Below are positions 52,835-61,606 of a DNA stretch of 64,000 nt, in pieces. Each line of letters starts with the position of its first letter. Within the stretch, counting starts at the first letter, position 1. Location of the stretch: positions 234,496-298,495 of the forward strand of contig NZ_CALBGN010000015.1 of NCBI RefSeq assembly GCF_937893305.1, given 5' to 3'. Origin of the DNA: an uncultured Helicobacter sp. Its GTDB lineage: Bacteria; Campylobacterota; Campylobacteria; Campylobacterales; Helicobacteraceae. The translations under genes were made by a program, and so were the position numbers. Under the pieces are notes generated by a model. That model was not told the origin of the DNA, made no database searches, and saw only the letters and a program-made list of their open reading frames with translations.

Positions 52835-55690
52835 TTATGAGAGATTTTCAAATAGCCCACAAGCCCTTGAGGCAATGTGTCCTGTAAAATCCTTTGGCAC
52901 ATTGGAATCTTTATTATAATAATACAAAGCTACTGCTATATCTAAACCTTCAAAATCTAACTTTTTATCAAATGTTTCTTTAAAGCCTTGCAATTTATCC
53001 CTTGCGTTTGCCTCAAAGCTTAAGCCCTTAGGATCTACAAAGATGATTCTATAATTCCCGCTTTGCTTATGCTTTAACCAAAAGATAAAATCTGGGTAAA
53101 ACTTCCTTTGCTCTTGGCTTTGCGTATCAAAATAGGGGATAAAGATAGAATCTAGCTTTTCTACAATCTTGCTAAAGCACCACTCATAATCTTTAAATGC
53201 GTTCTTAGAATCTTGTAAATATTTCTGCAAATCCTCTAAAAATTCTATCTCACTTCTTTCACTAATAGCATAGTTAATATGGATTGTAGAATCTTTATAT
53301 GATTCTAAAACCATAGGGCTGTAATAGTGCTTTGCTAACTCTGCTGTGATAACATAGCTATGTTTTTCTATGCTTTGTGTTGGTTTAGCTTGGATTTGCT
53401 CGGTGTATTCATCTAGTGAGATTTTGCCTTTTTCAAAATCTTTTTTAAGTTCATCTATGCTTTTAGCTTGTTTGCTCTGCGCCAATGCTTTAACCACCTC
53501 ATTCATCTCTTTTATAATCGTATCGTTTAGCCCATCACCACTTAGCATAAATTCATTATAATGTGTAATTTTATCTTCACAAGGCACAAACTTTTCTAAC
53601 TCCAGCAAAGGTGTGTGGAAAAATCTATCCATACTATGCAGGGCATTTTGTGGTTTAAGCTTTGGCATATTGCCCTTTATCTCTAAGCTTGCACTTGCTT
53701 CATCACGCATTTTTTGCTGTATCTTTTGCAAAGTGCTAAAGCCTAAATCCGCTCTATTTATCCCGCTTGATACAAGCAAAATATCTTCATCATAAGATTC
53801 TATATATTTGCTTAATCTCTCAAAATCATAATGTGAGATAACAAAAGTTTCGCTTCTTTTATGAGAGTCTTTATAGCTTGGCACAAGCAGTGGCTCTAGC
53901 GTTTTATTTCTCTTAAAGCCTGTAATCTTACTTTGGAATCTAAAGCCCTCAAGCCCCTTTAAAATCCACTCAATCGCTTCATTTTCTGTCGCCATAATAA
54001 ATACACTCTCAATGCCCAAACTCCCATCACCTAAAGAATCTTTTTTGTTATACTCTAGCTTATTACTTGCTTTTAGTCGTTTGCGGACATCTTTAAAAGG
54101 CTCAATTCTCACCCCTCGCCCTATGGTTTGTAGGACATATTTTTTTGCCTTTTTGCTACCGATATTGATAAAGTTAATGAAATTCACACGATTGCTATCC
54201 CACCCCTCGCTAAACACCTTGCTTCCCATCATAATTTGTATGGGCGATTCTTTGTGATTTAGCTCTTCAAAATACCCCTTTGCCATATCCTCCCCACTCT
54301 CAATGCCTAGCCCATCAAGATAGCTTTTCTCCCACTCTTTAATACTACCGATATTTAAAAGCAAAAAGGGTTTTGTCGCATTTTTACTTTTAAAGGCAAG
54401 TTCTTTATTATTCCCCTTAATCTTACAGCACTCTAGGCTTGAAGTCTCTTTAGCATAAAAGATTTGCTCTCTTAAGTCTTTAGAATCCACTTTTGCAAGT
54501 CGCTCTAAAAAGTCTTTATTCATCTCTTTTTCAGCAAAATATATTTTGCTAGATTCTAGCTTTTTTGCTAAGTTTTTTGCAATCTCGCTTATATCTTTAG
54601 AATCTTGTAAGATTTTCATAATCGCTTCAAAATACAGCTTAATCCCCGCATCTTTGGTATTGACTTTATCCGCCACAGCGATGATTAAAGGATTATGATA
54701 ATGCAAGTTTTCAAACCTTGCTTTTAAGCTTTCTAATTCCTGCTTTATCCCCACAAAAAGGATAAAACTCTCTAGTATTCGCTCTAGCTTTTCATCGCTA
54801 AAATCCACTTTAGAATCTTTAAAGGCTTTGAGATTACTATCTAGCACCACGATATTTTTCCCATAGCCATCATTATTAAACTTCTCTAAATTGTAGTTAA
54901 AAGCACAAGTAAAAAGCTCTATATCATTATCAAAAGTCGCAGAAAAGTTAAAGATAAATCCGTGCGGATACTCCTGCCTTTTTCGCCCTTTTGCTAAGTC
55001 TCTTATATAGCTTTTTCTTATAGAATCTTTGCTATCGCCCTTATGTGCTTCATCAAGTAAGATATACCAGCCTTTTTCACGCATTAAATCATCATAATTT
55101 AGTCTCTTAGCCTTAGAATCTTTGCCGACATTTTCCTTTATATCTAGCAAATCACTTCTACCAAGAAACACGACATTTTCAAAGCCTAGCAAACTTTGAT
55201 TATCATAAGCTTTTATCTCTTTGCAAGTGATTTGTATCGGCTGATACGCATTAAAGCTTTGTATATGCGTTTTAAACTGATCTAAAATCTTATCATTTGG
55301 CACAAGTAGCATTATGGGCTTAGATTCTATCTCGCCATTTTTCATAAGTTTTTGCATAAGGCTTATAAGCTTTATCATCACAATACTTTTGCCACTGCCT
55401 GTCGCCATCCAAAAGCTTGCCATATTGCAAAACTCTTTTATATCTAAGCCTTTTTTAGAATCTAATCCATTGTATTTAAAAGCCTGTTTGTATTCATAGC
55501 ATAGCTCTTTTGCATTATCCCTATACAGCTTTAAACTGCATAATGCCTTTTGCAATGCCGCCACTTGATACTCCTGCAGGCTAATACTGCCATTAAAGCT
55601 TACTAAATCAAGGCTTTCAAAAAGATCGCTGAAAGAGTGAAGCTTTTTGTCTGTAATATCTTTTAAAATCAGTGATTGTTTTTTGGTCAT
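52835..55690 (-). CDS. res: type III-like restriction enzyme, Res subunit
   Basis: A 951-residue superfamily 2 helicase-nuclease. Walker A is WMATGSGKSIVMIKL near residue 98, the DEAH box is LLDEAHKGDS near 210, FNFSATFDNDI (motif III) is near 250 and TIGRGVRIEP (motif VI) near 525. The C-terminal nuclease motif is YPDFIFWLKH near 866 with the acidic/lysine pair in FVDPKG near 884. It is the last gene of the six-gene island and overlaps the RhuM gene as ATGA. With Mod it would cut unmethylated DNA. Confidence 0.88.
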   Translation of the reverse strand: MTKKQSLILKDITDKKLHSFSDLFESLDLVSFNGSISLQEYQVAALQKALCSLKLYRDNAKELCYEYKQAFKYNGLDSKKGLDIKEFCNMASFWMATGSGKSIVMIKLISLMQKLMKNGEIESKPIMLLVPNDKILDQFKTHIQSFNAYQPIQITCKEIKAYDNQSLLGFENVVFLGRSDLLDIKENVGKDSKAKRLNYDDLMREKGWYILLDEAHKGDSKDSIRKSYIRDLAKGRKRQEYPHGFIFNFSATFDNDIELFTCAFNYNLEKFNNDGYGKNIVVLDSNLKAFKDSKVDFSDEKLERILESFILFVGIKQELESLKARFENLHYHNPLIIAVADKVNTKDAGIKLYFEAIMKILQDSKDISEIAKNLAKKLESSKIYFAEKEMNKDFLERLAKVDSKDLREQIFYAKETSSLECCKIKGNNKELAFKSKNATKPFLLLNIGSIKEWEKSYLDGLGIESGEDMAKGYFEELNHKESPIQIMMGSKVFSEGWDSNRVNFINFINIGSKKAKKYVLQTIGRGVRIEPFKDVRKRLKASNKLEYNKKDSLGDGSLGIESVFIMATENEAIEWILKGLEGFRFQSKITGFKRNKTLEPLLVPSYKDSHKRSETFVISHYDFERLSKYIESYDEDILLVSSGINRADLGFSTLQKIQQKMRDEASASLEIKGNMPKLKPQNALHSMDRFFHTPLLELEKFVPCEDKITHYNEFMLSGDGLNDTIIKEMNEVVKALAQSKQAKSIDELKKDFEKGKISLDEYTEQIQAKPTQSIEKHSYVITAELAKHYYSPMVLESYKDSTIHINYAISERSEIEFLEDLQKYLQDSKNAFKDYEWCFSKIVEKLDSIFIPYFDTQSQEQRKFYPDFIFWLKHKQSGNYRIIFVDPKGLSFEANARDKLQGFKETFDKKLDFEGLDIAVALYYYNKDSNVPKDFTGHIASRACGLFENLS

Positions 55691-56700
55691 TTTCCTGCTC
55701 TCGTGTTAAGTGTTTTATAGGTAGATTCTAATATCTCTTCATCTTCTTGTTCTGCCTTTAGCAATGCTTCCTTTTTGCGCTGTGTAGCAAATAGCTCATA
55801 TTGTTTATAAGCGGTTTGCTCCATTTGTGCGTTAGAGATACTGCCATTATCTTTTAAAATTTGCATTCCTTGAAATGTAAGCAAAGAATCCACATTTTGT
55901 CTCCAAAAGTCCATGGTCAAAGTTTGCTTATCTTTCACTCTAAGTTCTGCGGATTCTAAAAACACATTAACCAAACGATTTAAACTATCTAGCTCCTCTT
56001 TTTTTAGATAATTTTTCGCCACAATCACATCGCCTTTACGCACAACACTACCTTTCCAACTTGTAAGCCCCATATTCAGCTTTTTTGCATTTGCTCTCTC
56101 GCAAATCAGCTCTGCGGCAGTTTTGTGCGTGATAGCATATAAAAGCTTGTTTTGCGTCTGTGCGAAAAACATTTGCGTTGCCTTATCGCTAGAATCATAA
56201 TCTACACTCAAAGCAAAAAGCTCTCGCACTTTTTGATAAAACCTTTTTTCACTCGCCCTTATATCCCTAATCTGCTCTAACAGCTCATCAAAGTAATCGC
56301 TTCTGCCATTTGGATTCTTAAGTCTATCGCTATCTATTAAAAAGCCCTTTTGTAAATAGGTTTTTAAATGCTCATTTGCCCAGATTCTAAACTGCACTCC
56401 CCTTTTACTGCGGACACGAAAACCCACAGCCAAAATCATCTCTAAGGAATAAAATTTCACTTTGTATGATTTGCCATCACTAGCAGTTGTTCGGATTTCC
56501 CGAATAACTGAATTTGCCTGCAATTCCCCATCTTTTAGGATATTTGTGATATGTTCGCTTATACTAGATTTTGAGATGTCAAAAAGTTTTGCCATAGAAT
56601 CTTGGGCTAAAAATACACTCTCTCCAAGCTCATAAAGTTCAACCTTTATCTTTTTATCTTTCGTGGTGTAGAGAAGGAGGTTTGGCATATTAGTCATCAT
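55687..56700 (-). CDS. rhuM: RhuM-family protein
   Basis: A 337-residue protein of the RhuM family, first noted as a Salmonella island gene and since seen beside restriction and toxin-like genes. It has a helix-turn-helix-like stretch (AKLFDISKSSISEHITNIL, residues 38-56), the family block VIREIRTTASDGKSYKVKFY near 65 and AVGFRVRSKRGVQFRIWAN near 95, then a helical C terminus. DNA binding is inferred. Its first ATG overlaps the GHKL gene stop as ATGATG and its stop overlaps res, so it is built into the Mod-Res operon. Confidence 0.85.
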   Translation of the reverse strand: MMTNMPNLLLYTTKDKKIKVELYELGESVFLAQDSMAKLFDISKSSISEHITNILKDGELQANSVIREIRTTASDGKSYKVKFYSLEMILAVGFRVRSKRGVQFRIWANEHLKTYLQKGFLIDSDRLKNPNGRSDYFDELLEQIRDIRASEKRFYQKVRELFALSVDYDSSDKATQMFFAQTQNKLLYAITHKTAAELICERANAKKLNMGLTSWKGSVVRKGDVIVAKNYLKKEELDSLNRLVNVFLESAELRVKDKQTLTMDFWRQNVDSLLTFQGMQILKDNGSISNAQMEQTAYKQYELFATQRKKEALLKAEQEDEEILESTYKTLNTRAGK

Positions 56701-58463
56701 AAATATTTTCCTCTTAAAATATCCAAAAATAGCTGATTTCTATTCTCCGCATCACAAATCAAAGAGCTATAATCCATAAAATGTATTATTATATTGTTTG
56801 CTTGATTGTATTTATAACAAATTGGAAAATTACTATTTGTATATATTTGATTATAATCGTCTCTAATGATACTTTGCAAAACCTCATCATTAAATTTTAA
56901 AAATCCATAAGCCCAAATTCTTACTTTTTTTTGAGAATAAACTTCATTGATCATTGCAGCATAGCTAAGAATTTGTTGGTGTGCTAATGCAAAATATTCT
57001 TTCTTTGCTTCAGGTTTTTTAAATTCTATAAGCAAAATATCAGTTATCTTATCTTTTTCATAAGTATTAGAAATAATGCTTAACAAATCAGGTCTTTCTA
57101 TATTCTTGTGTAACTCTGGAAAAATATCCTTAATCTGCATATCGCTAAAAATTTTATCATAGCACATAAACCTATCATCGAATAGCCAAACATTATTGCT
57201 CCTATAATCTTGCTTATCATCGGATGTTTTCTTAGGCATAAACAAATTATGGATTTCAGCTTCTACACTCCCTTTATCAACAGAGTTTTTTAATTTTTGG
57301 ATTAATTTATCCCTATCAAACACATATTCAGCCAATTCCGTTTGTGTTACTTTAGCTAATTTAGCTTCATAATTTGTTTTTGCCTTATTATTATCATCTC
57401 TTAAAAAATCCTTATCATCATTAAATTCTTTTTTTGCATTTTCTAACATATCATTTACATTTAATTCATTCCTATTTTCAAAATATACTCCGAGATAAGG
57501 TGATTCTTTAATTGATTTTTTTCTATTTTCTTTAATTGTATTTTCTACATCAAAATTATGTTCCACATAAATTGCTTTGAGCTGATTTTCTAATTCATCG
57601 TGTATATCATTCCAACTCAAATCCTCAAATTCAAGCGAATTTTTTCGTTTGGGATAAATTTGCAATTCATTTCTTTCATCATTAACATTTTTATCAAAAA
57701 AATCGGATTCTAAAATATAAAATATTCTTAAATCTTTTTCTTTTGGCAAATTATATTTACTTTCTTGGTTTAAATCTGAATTTTTTATAACAACCCTATT
57801 ATTTGCAACATAAAATCCTTCATTTCTAAAATCACTTTCCCCAAAAATATATGATATGCTAAAAGAATAATTTTTAATTTTAAATTCTTTCTTTTCAAAA
57901 TCTGGTATTTCAATACTCTTAACACTATCTACACATTCATCGTTTCTATAAATATCTATTTTAATATCCTTGTTTTCTATCTTAAAATAAGCCAGAAAAT
58001 GCTCTTTGATTTGTTTTTTAATCTTAGAAAAATCAACCGAAAAATTATCTTTTGGATTTGATAAAATCACTTTAGTTTTATCAAAAAAATCTTGCTCCTT
58101 AGGCTCTGTCATACCATTATAGGTAAAATCAAATTCTTTATTTTTACTTACAACCTTTACGCTTTTAAAAAGTTTAAGATATATAAATCTTCCTATACCC
58201 TTACAGCCTAATGATTTTTTATAATTACTACGATATTCTCCAAAAGACTTCAAATTGTCCTCATTAAAGCCATCACCATTATCAATCACTTCAATTTTAT
58301 CTACATAGGGAGTTATGTTTTTATTGTCTAAGCTGGAGGCTATAATTTTAAGCTCAATATATGTGGCATTTGCTTGCATTGCATTTACTATTAATTCAAA
58401 TATCACATTCTCAAGCTTGACATTTTTTAATTGATCTACAACCTCTGGTATATTTATTTTCAT
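56697..58463 (-). CDS. GHKL ATPase with C-terminal PD-(D/E)xK-like domain
   Basis: About 588 residues. The N-terminal GHKL fold (Hsp90, MutL, MORC type) shows the N-box ELIVNAMQAN near residue 25, G1 IDNGDGF near 60 and G2 GCKGIGRF near 87. The C-terminal half has EAEIHNLFMP, then ERPDLL near 457 and ILLIEFKKP near 480, spaced like a PD-x-ExK nuclease core. So it is probably an ATP-gated DNA-acting effector between methylase and restriction genes. The ATG at 58463 overlaps the mod stop (TGATG) and has a GGAGAA site; the upstream GTG at 58481 has none. Confidence 0.75.
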   Translation of the reverse strand: MKINIPEVVDQLKNVKLENVIFELIVNAMQANATYIELKIIASSLDNKNITPYVDKIEVIDNGDGFNEDNLKSFGEYRSNYKKSLGCKGIGRFIYLKLFKSVKVVSKNKEFDFTYNGMTEPKEQDFFDKTKVILSNPKDNFSVDFSKIKKQIKEHFLAYFKIENKDIKIDIYRNDECVDSVKSIEIPDFEKKEFKIKNYSFSISYIFGESDFRNEGFYVANNRVVIKNSDLNQESKYNLPKEKDLRIFYILESDFFDKNVNDERNELQIYPKRKNSLEFEDLSWNDIHDELENQLKAIYVEHNFDVENTIKENRKKSIKESPYLGVYFENRNELNVNDMLENAKKEFNDDKDFLRDDNNKAKTNYEAKLAKVTQTELAEYVFDRDKLIQKLKNSVDKGSVEAEIHNLFMPKKTSDDKQDYRSNNVWLFDDRFMCYDKIFSDMQIKDIFPELHKNIERPDLLSIISNTYEKDKITDILLIEFKKPEAKKEYFALAHQQILSYAAMINEVYSQKKVRIWAYGFLKFNDEVLQSIIRDDYNQIYTNSNFPICYKYNQANNIIIHFMDYSSLICDAENRNQLFLDILRGKYL

Positions 58464-61042
58464 CACAATTTCTCCCACCACAAAAGATTTTTAAGTTTTG
58501 GGTATGTGTGTAAGTCAATTTGCTCTAATGATACAATATCGCCATTGTCAAACTCACAAGATTCTATACCTTTAGAATCTAAAAATAATCGCTTGATTTT
58601 TAGCCCTTGCAAATTTGCCAAAGTGTGAAACAAATCAAATTCCTTTCTATATCCACTCATATCTAGCGTGATTGTTTCACCTTTATTCAGCTTTTTAATG
58701 AGTTTGCGGGATTTTCTGTAATCAATGATTTTTTGTGCTTTTTGATAATCTTTAGCAGGGTAAATCACTTCAGCATTATTGCCTATTTCTTTACCTGTCT
58801 TATTCTCACATTGAAAATCTATAAGCACATATTCACATTCTTTTAATGCTTCTTCATAGGATTCTAACTCGTAGTATCTAAATGCTCCGCCACCTTGATA
58901 GTCGCACTCTTTGCTAATCCCACTTTGGAATCCTGCGATAACTTTTTTAAGGCGTGGGATAATGACTTTATAAAAATGCTCTCCCATTTCAATGCCAAGC
59001 CATTTACGCCCTAGCTTTTGTGCTGCAGCTACACTTGTCCCACTTCCTGCAAAAAAATCTAAAATTATAGAATCTTGATTGCTACTTGCTTTAATAATTC
59101 TTTGCAATAAGGCTTCGGGTTTTTGGGTGAGATTGAAATCGGATTTTATAATTTCACTCAAATGTGCTTGGGAATCTTTATAAGCTCTAGGGTCAGCATA
59201 AACCTGTTTAACATCACTCCACACACTTGATAATGGAATGCCTTTGCTTTCATCTAAAAATTGTTTTTCCCAAATTATGTTTCCATTTTCATCTTTACCA
59301 CGCATTCTACGCCGATAGAGTCGCCCATCATCATCTTTAAATTTAAACCAATCCCTGATATATTTCTCGCTATACGGAATGTAAATTTTATTTTGCAATC
59401 TTTGCTCATAAACTTTTGCATAATGAAAAATCATATCGTGTATTCCAACAGGTTTAGCCCCTGCGGCTCTTCCACCACTTGGAGAACCATAAGCCCATAT
59501 CAATTCACTTGCAAAATTCTCTTCCCCAAAAATTGCATTTAAAAGCTCACGCCCACGATAATTTGCATTATGGTCTAAATGTAAATAAAAGCTTCCTTTA
59601 TCGCTTAAAAGATTTTTAGCAAGTTCAATGCGATTTTCCATAAGACTTAGCCAAGTAGAATCTTGAAATTTATCTCTGTATTCAAAATCACTTCCTGTAT
59701 TAAAAGGCGGATCAATATAGATTAAATCCACTTTGTTTTGATATTTTGGCATTAGGGAATGTAGGGCTTGAAAATTATCTGCCTTTATTAGCTCACCATT
59801 AAGAATGGATTCTATATCATCAAACACGCTTAGAATCTTGTATTTTGTCTCTTTGCTAAAATGCTTTGTATCAAGGGGTAGGAATTTATATTTGTCATCA
59901 CTCAATATTTTTTCGCTTATATTTTGTGCTTGAAAACTCTCATCAATAAGCTTTAAATCCTGCCATTCTTTGATTTGCTTTTCAAAGCCTTTGTCTTTGC
60001 ATATAGAATCTAAAAGGGCTGTATTTTGTGCTTTATCGCTCAATACTGAATGCCTTAAAATTAAATCAAGACTAAAGACATAATTTACTTTTTTCGCAAA
60101 TTTGGGCTTTAACCATATCGCCTTTAGCTCATCTTCAAAATCACCTATAAGCCTTATTATTTCTAAGGCGATATTGCGAATCCTTTGTAAATGTGAAATG
60201 GATTTTACACTCCATTCTTGAAACTCGCTGTCTTTATAGAGATAGTGATAAAACCACAAGTCAAACTGCTCTTGTAAAAACGCCCTTGCATTTTTGTGGA
60301 TAAAAAAATCTACTTCATTTTGCTTTTTATAGCTTGCAAAAAGCTTTTTTATGTGTGCTTCATCTAGGGGGATTTTATGTGCTTTTAGAGATTTTATAAA
60401 ATCTTCGCTCAACTCGTTGCTATTTTCTTTAAACACAGCATTAAGATCGGGGAATAAATCCTTTTGACTTAAAACCTTGATATAAATGGTGGGTATAGAA
60501 TCTTGTGTATCTGTGCTTGTTTGCTCGATTTTATCAAGTTTGAATATAAGCTTTCGCTTGGTATTATCAGCATTTTGCGTATATTCACTTGTATCAAAGT
60601 AGATTTGGGCTAGCTCGTTTTCATCGCTTAAAGTAAGGCTAGTATAAAGCGTATCACTTTTGACATAGTATAAGTCTTTTGTTTTATAAAAAAGGCTTGT
60701 ATCTTTGGAATTAGTATAGACTTTTGCATAAATGTTTTTATACAGCGGTGTATCGTGGAAAAATGGCGTGCCTGTATCATTAAGATAGCTATCAAAGAAA
60801 GTGTAAAGCTTGTTGTAAATATCGTGTGAGTTAAAATCATCATTTGGGATAGCAGAATCTAAATAAGCCTTTATGTGGGAAAAATACTGCTCTTTTAGCT
60901 TTAAGAGATTGCTAAAACCGCTTTGTGCGTTGCTTGTGCTGCTTTGCGTATTTTGTGGTGTATTAGCCTTTTCATAGGCTTTTATCTTTGCACCGAGATA
61001 ACATTCCTCTAATTTGCTATAAAATGCTTTTTTGTAGTCCAT
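58463..61042 (-). CDS. mod: type III-like adenine-specific DNA methyltransferase, Mod subunit
   Basis: An 859-residue beta-class methylase. The catalytic motif IV is YIDPPFNTGSDF near residue 442, before the AdoMet motif I DFFAGSGTSVAAAQKLG near 666; that order defines the beta class, with the target-recognition part between. The N-terminal 400 residues are an unusual extra helical domain, making it longer than common Mod proteins (roughly 600-700). The HSVLSDK segment near residue 329 is encoded by a 23-bp element shared with the gene at 62703. It starts seven bases after the TOPRIM gene. Confidence 0.88.
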   Translation of the reverse strand: MDYKKAFYSKLEECYLGAKIKAYEKANTPQNTQSSTSNAQSGFSNLLKLKEQYFSHIKAYLDSAIPNDDFNSHDIYNKLYTFFDSYLNDTGTPFFHDTPLYKNIYAKVYTNSKDTSLFYKTKDLYYVKSDTLYTSLTLSDENELAQIYFDTSEYTQNADNTKRKLIFKLDKIEQTSTDTQDSIPTIYIKVLSQKDLFPDLNAVFKENSNELSEDFIKSLKAHKIPLDEAHIKKLFASYKKQNEVDFFIHKNARAFLQEQFDLWFYHYLYKDSEFQEWSVKSISHLQRIRNIALEIIRLIGDFEDELKAIWLKPKFAKKVNYVFSLDLILRHSVLSDKAQNTALLDSICKDKGFEKQIKEWQDLKLIDESFQAQNISEKILSDDKYKFLPLDTKHFSKETKYKILSVFDDIESILNGELIKADNFQALHSLMPKYQNKVDLIYIDPPFNTGSDFEYRDKFQDSTWLSLMENRIELAKNLLSDKGSFYLHLDHNANYRGRELLNAIFGEENFASELIWAYGSPSGGRAAGAKPVGIHDMIFHYAKVYEQRLQNKIYIPYSEKYIRDWFKFKDDDGRLYRRRMRGKDENGNIIWEKQFLDESKGIPLSSVWSDVKQVYADPRAYKDSQAHLSEIIKSDFNLTQKPEALLQRIIKASSNQDSIILDFFAGSGTSVAAAQKLGRKWLGIEMGEHFYKVIIPRLKKVIAGFQSGISKECDYQGGGAFRYYELESYEEALKECEYVLIDFQCENKTGKEIGNNAEVIYPAKDYQKAQKIIDYRKSRKLIKKLNKGETITLDMSGYRKEFDLFHTLANLQGLKIKRLFLDSKGIESCEFDNGDIVSLEQIDLHTYPKLKNLLWWEKL
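60032..60054. repeat. 23-bp shared element, copy 1 (in mod)
   Basis: The 23 bases are identical to 63870-63892 (core TTTATCGCTCAATACTGAAT then GCC). Both copies are on the same strand and read as HSVLSDK inside unrelated proteins. Confidence 0.85.
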
Positions 61043-61049
61043 TGTTCAC

Positions 61050-61604
61050 TCATTCACATAAAAATGTTTTCAACGATTCTAACGCTTTTGATTCAAAATC
61101 AAGGCATTTTTGTAATTTTTCTTGATTGTTTTGTAAATCTTCTGCATTATGTTTGATACCAAAACAATAAAAATAAGCATAGAATTTTTCTTCCTTGCCG
61201 GGCAATGTAAAATTCTCGTTTATAGCTTGTATTTTCTCTCTATATTCATCAAAACATTTTAAAATTTTTTGTTGTGTGGCAATTTTCTCAAAAAGGCTTT
61301 CTAAAGTCCCTATATCCTTATTATTTGGAAATAGAAAAATTTCATACTCAATTTTATACCCATTTGTTCTTCCAAGTTTTTCTAATTGGGTCTTTATATT
61401 ATCTCTTGCTTTTAATGCATCTTCATCTGCATCAAAAATAATTTTAATTTTATTTTTTTTATTCACAGCTTTTTCAATGTCTGTCTTACAGCTTTGTAAG
61501 TTATCTTTACCATCACAAACAGATACTTTTCCATCTTTCCCTAAACATTTTAAATACATCTCTATAAAGATTCTGTCCCCTTCACCCTCAACAAAAATTA
61601 TCAT
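61050..61604 (-). CDS. TOPRIM-domain protein (DUF3226/DUF4435-like)
   Basis: A 184-residue protein with the TOPRIM signature: an acidic first motif IFVEGEGDRIF at residues 3-13 and the metal-binding KIIFDADEDALKA near residue 55. Such small TOPRIM proteins pair with an ABC/AAA ATPase in OLD-like and PARIS-type defence systems, where the TOPRIM partner is the nuclease or effector. Here the ATPase gene ends two bases upstream, supporting that pairing. Confidence 0.75.
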   Translation of the reverse strand: MIIFVEGEGDRIFIEMYLKCLGKDGKVSVCDGKDNLQSCKTDIEKAVNKKNKIKIIFDADEDALKARDNIKTQLEKLGRTNGYKIEYEIFLFPNNKDIGTLESLFEKIATQQKILKCFDEYREKIQAINENFTLPGKEEKFYAYFYCFGIKHNAEDLQNNQEKLQKCLDFESKALESLKTFLCE

Positions 61605-61606
61605 TG

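Noticed and set aside
52835..61042. Reading the Mod/Res set as a type I system.
   Set aside because: There is no HsdS specificity subunit and the methylase motif order (IV before I) and Res nuclease motif fit type III-like enzymes.
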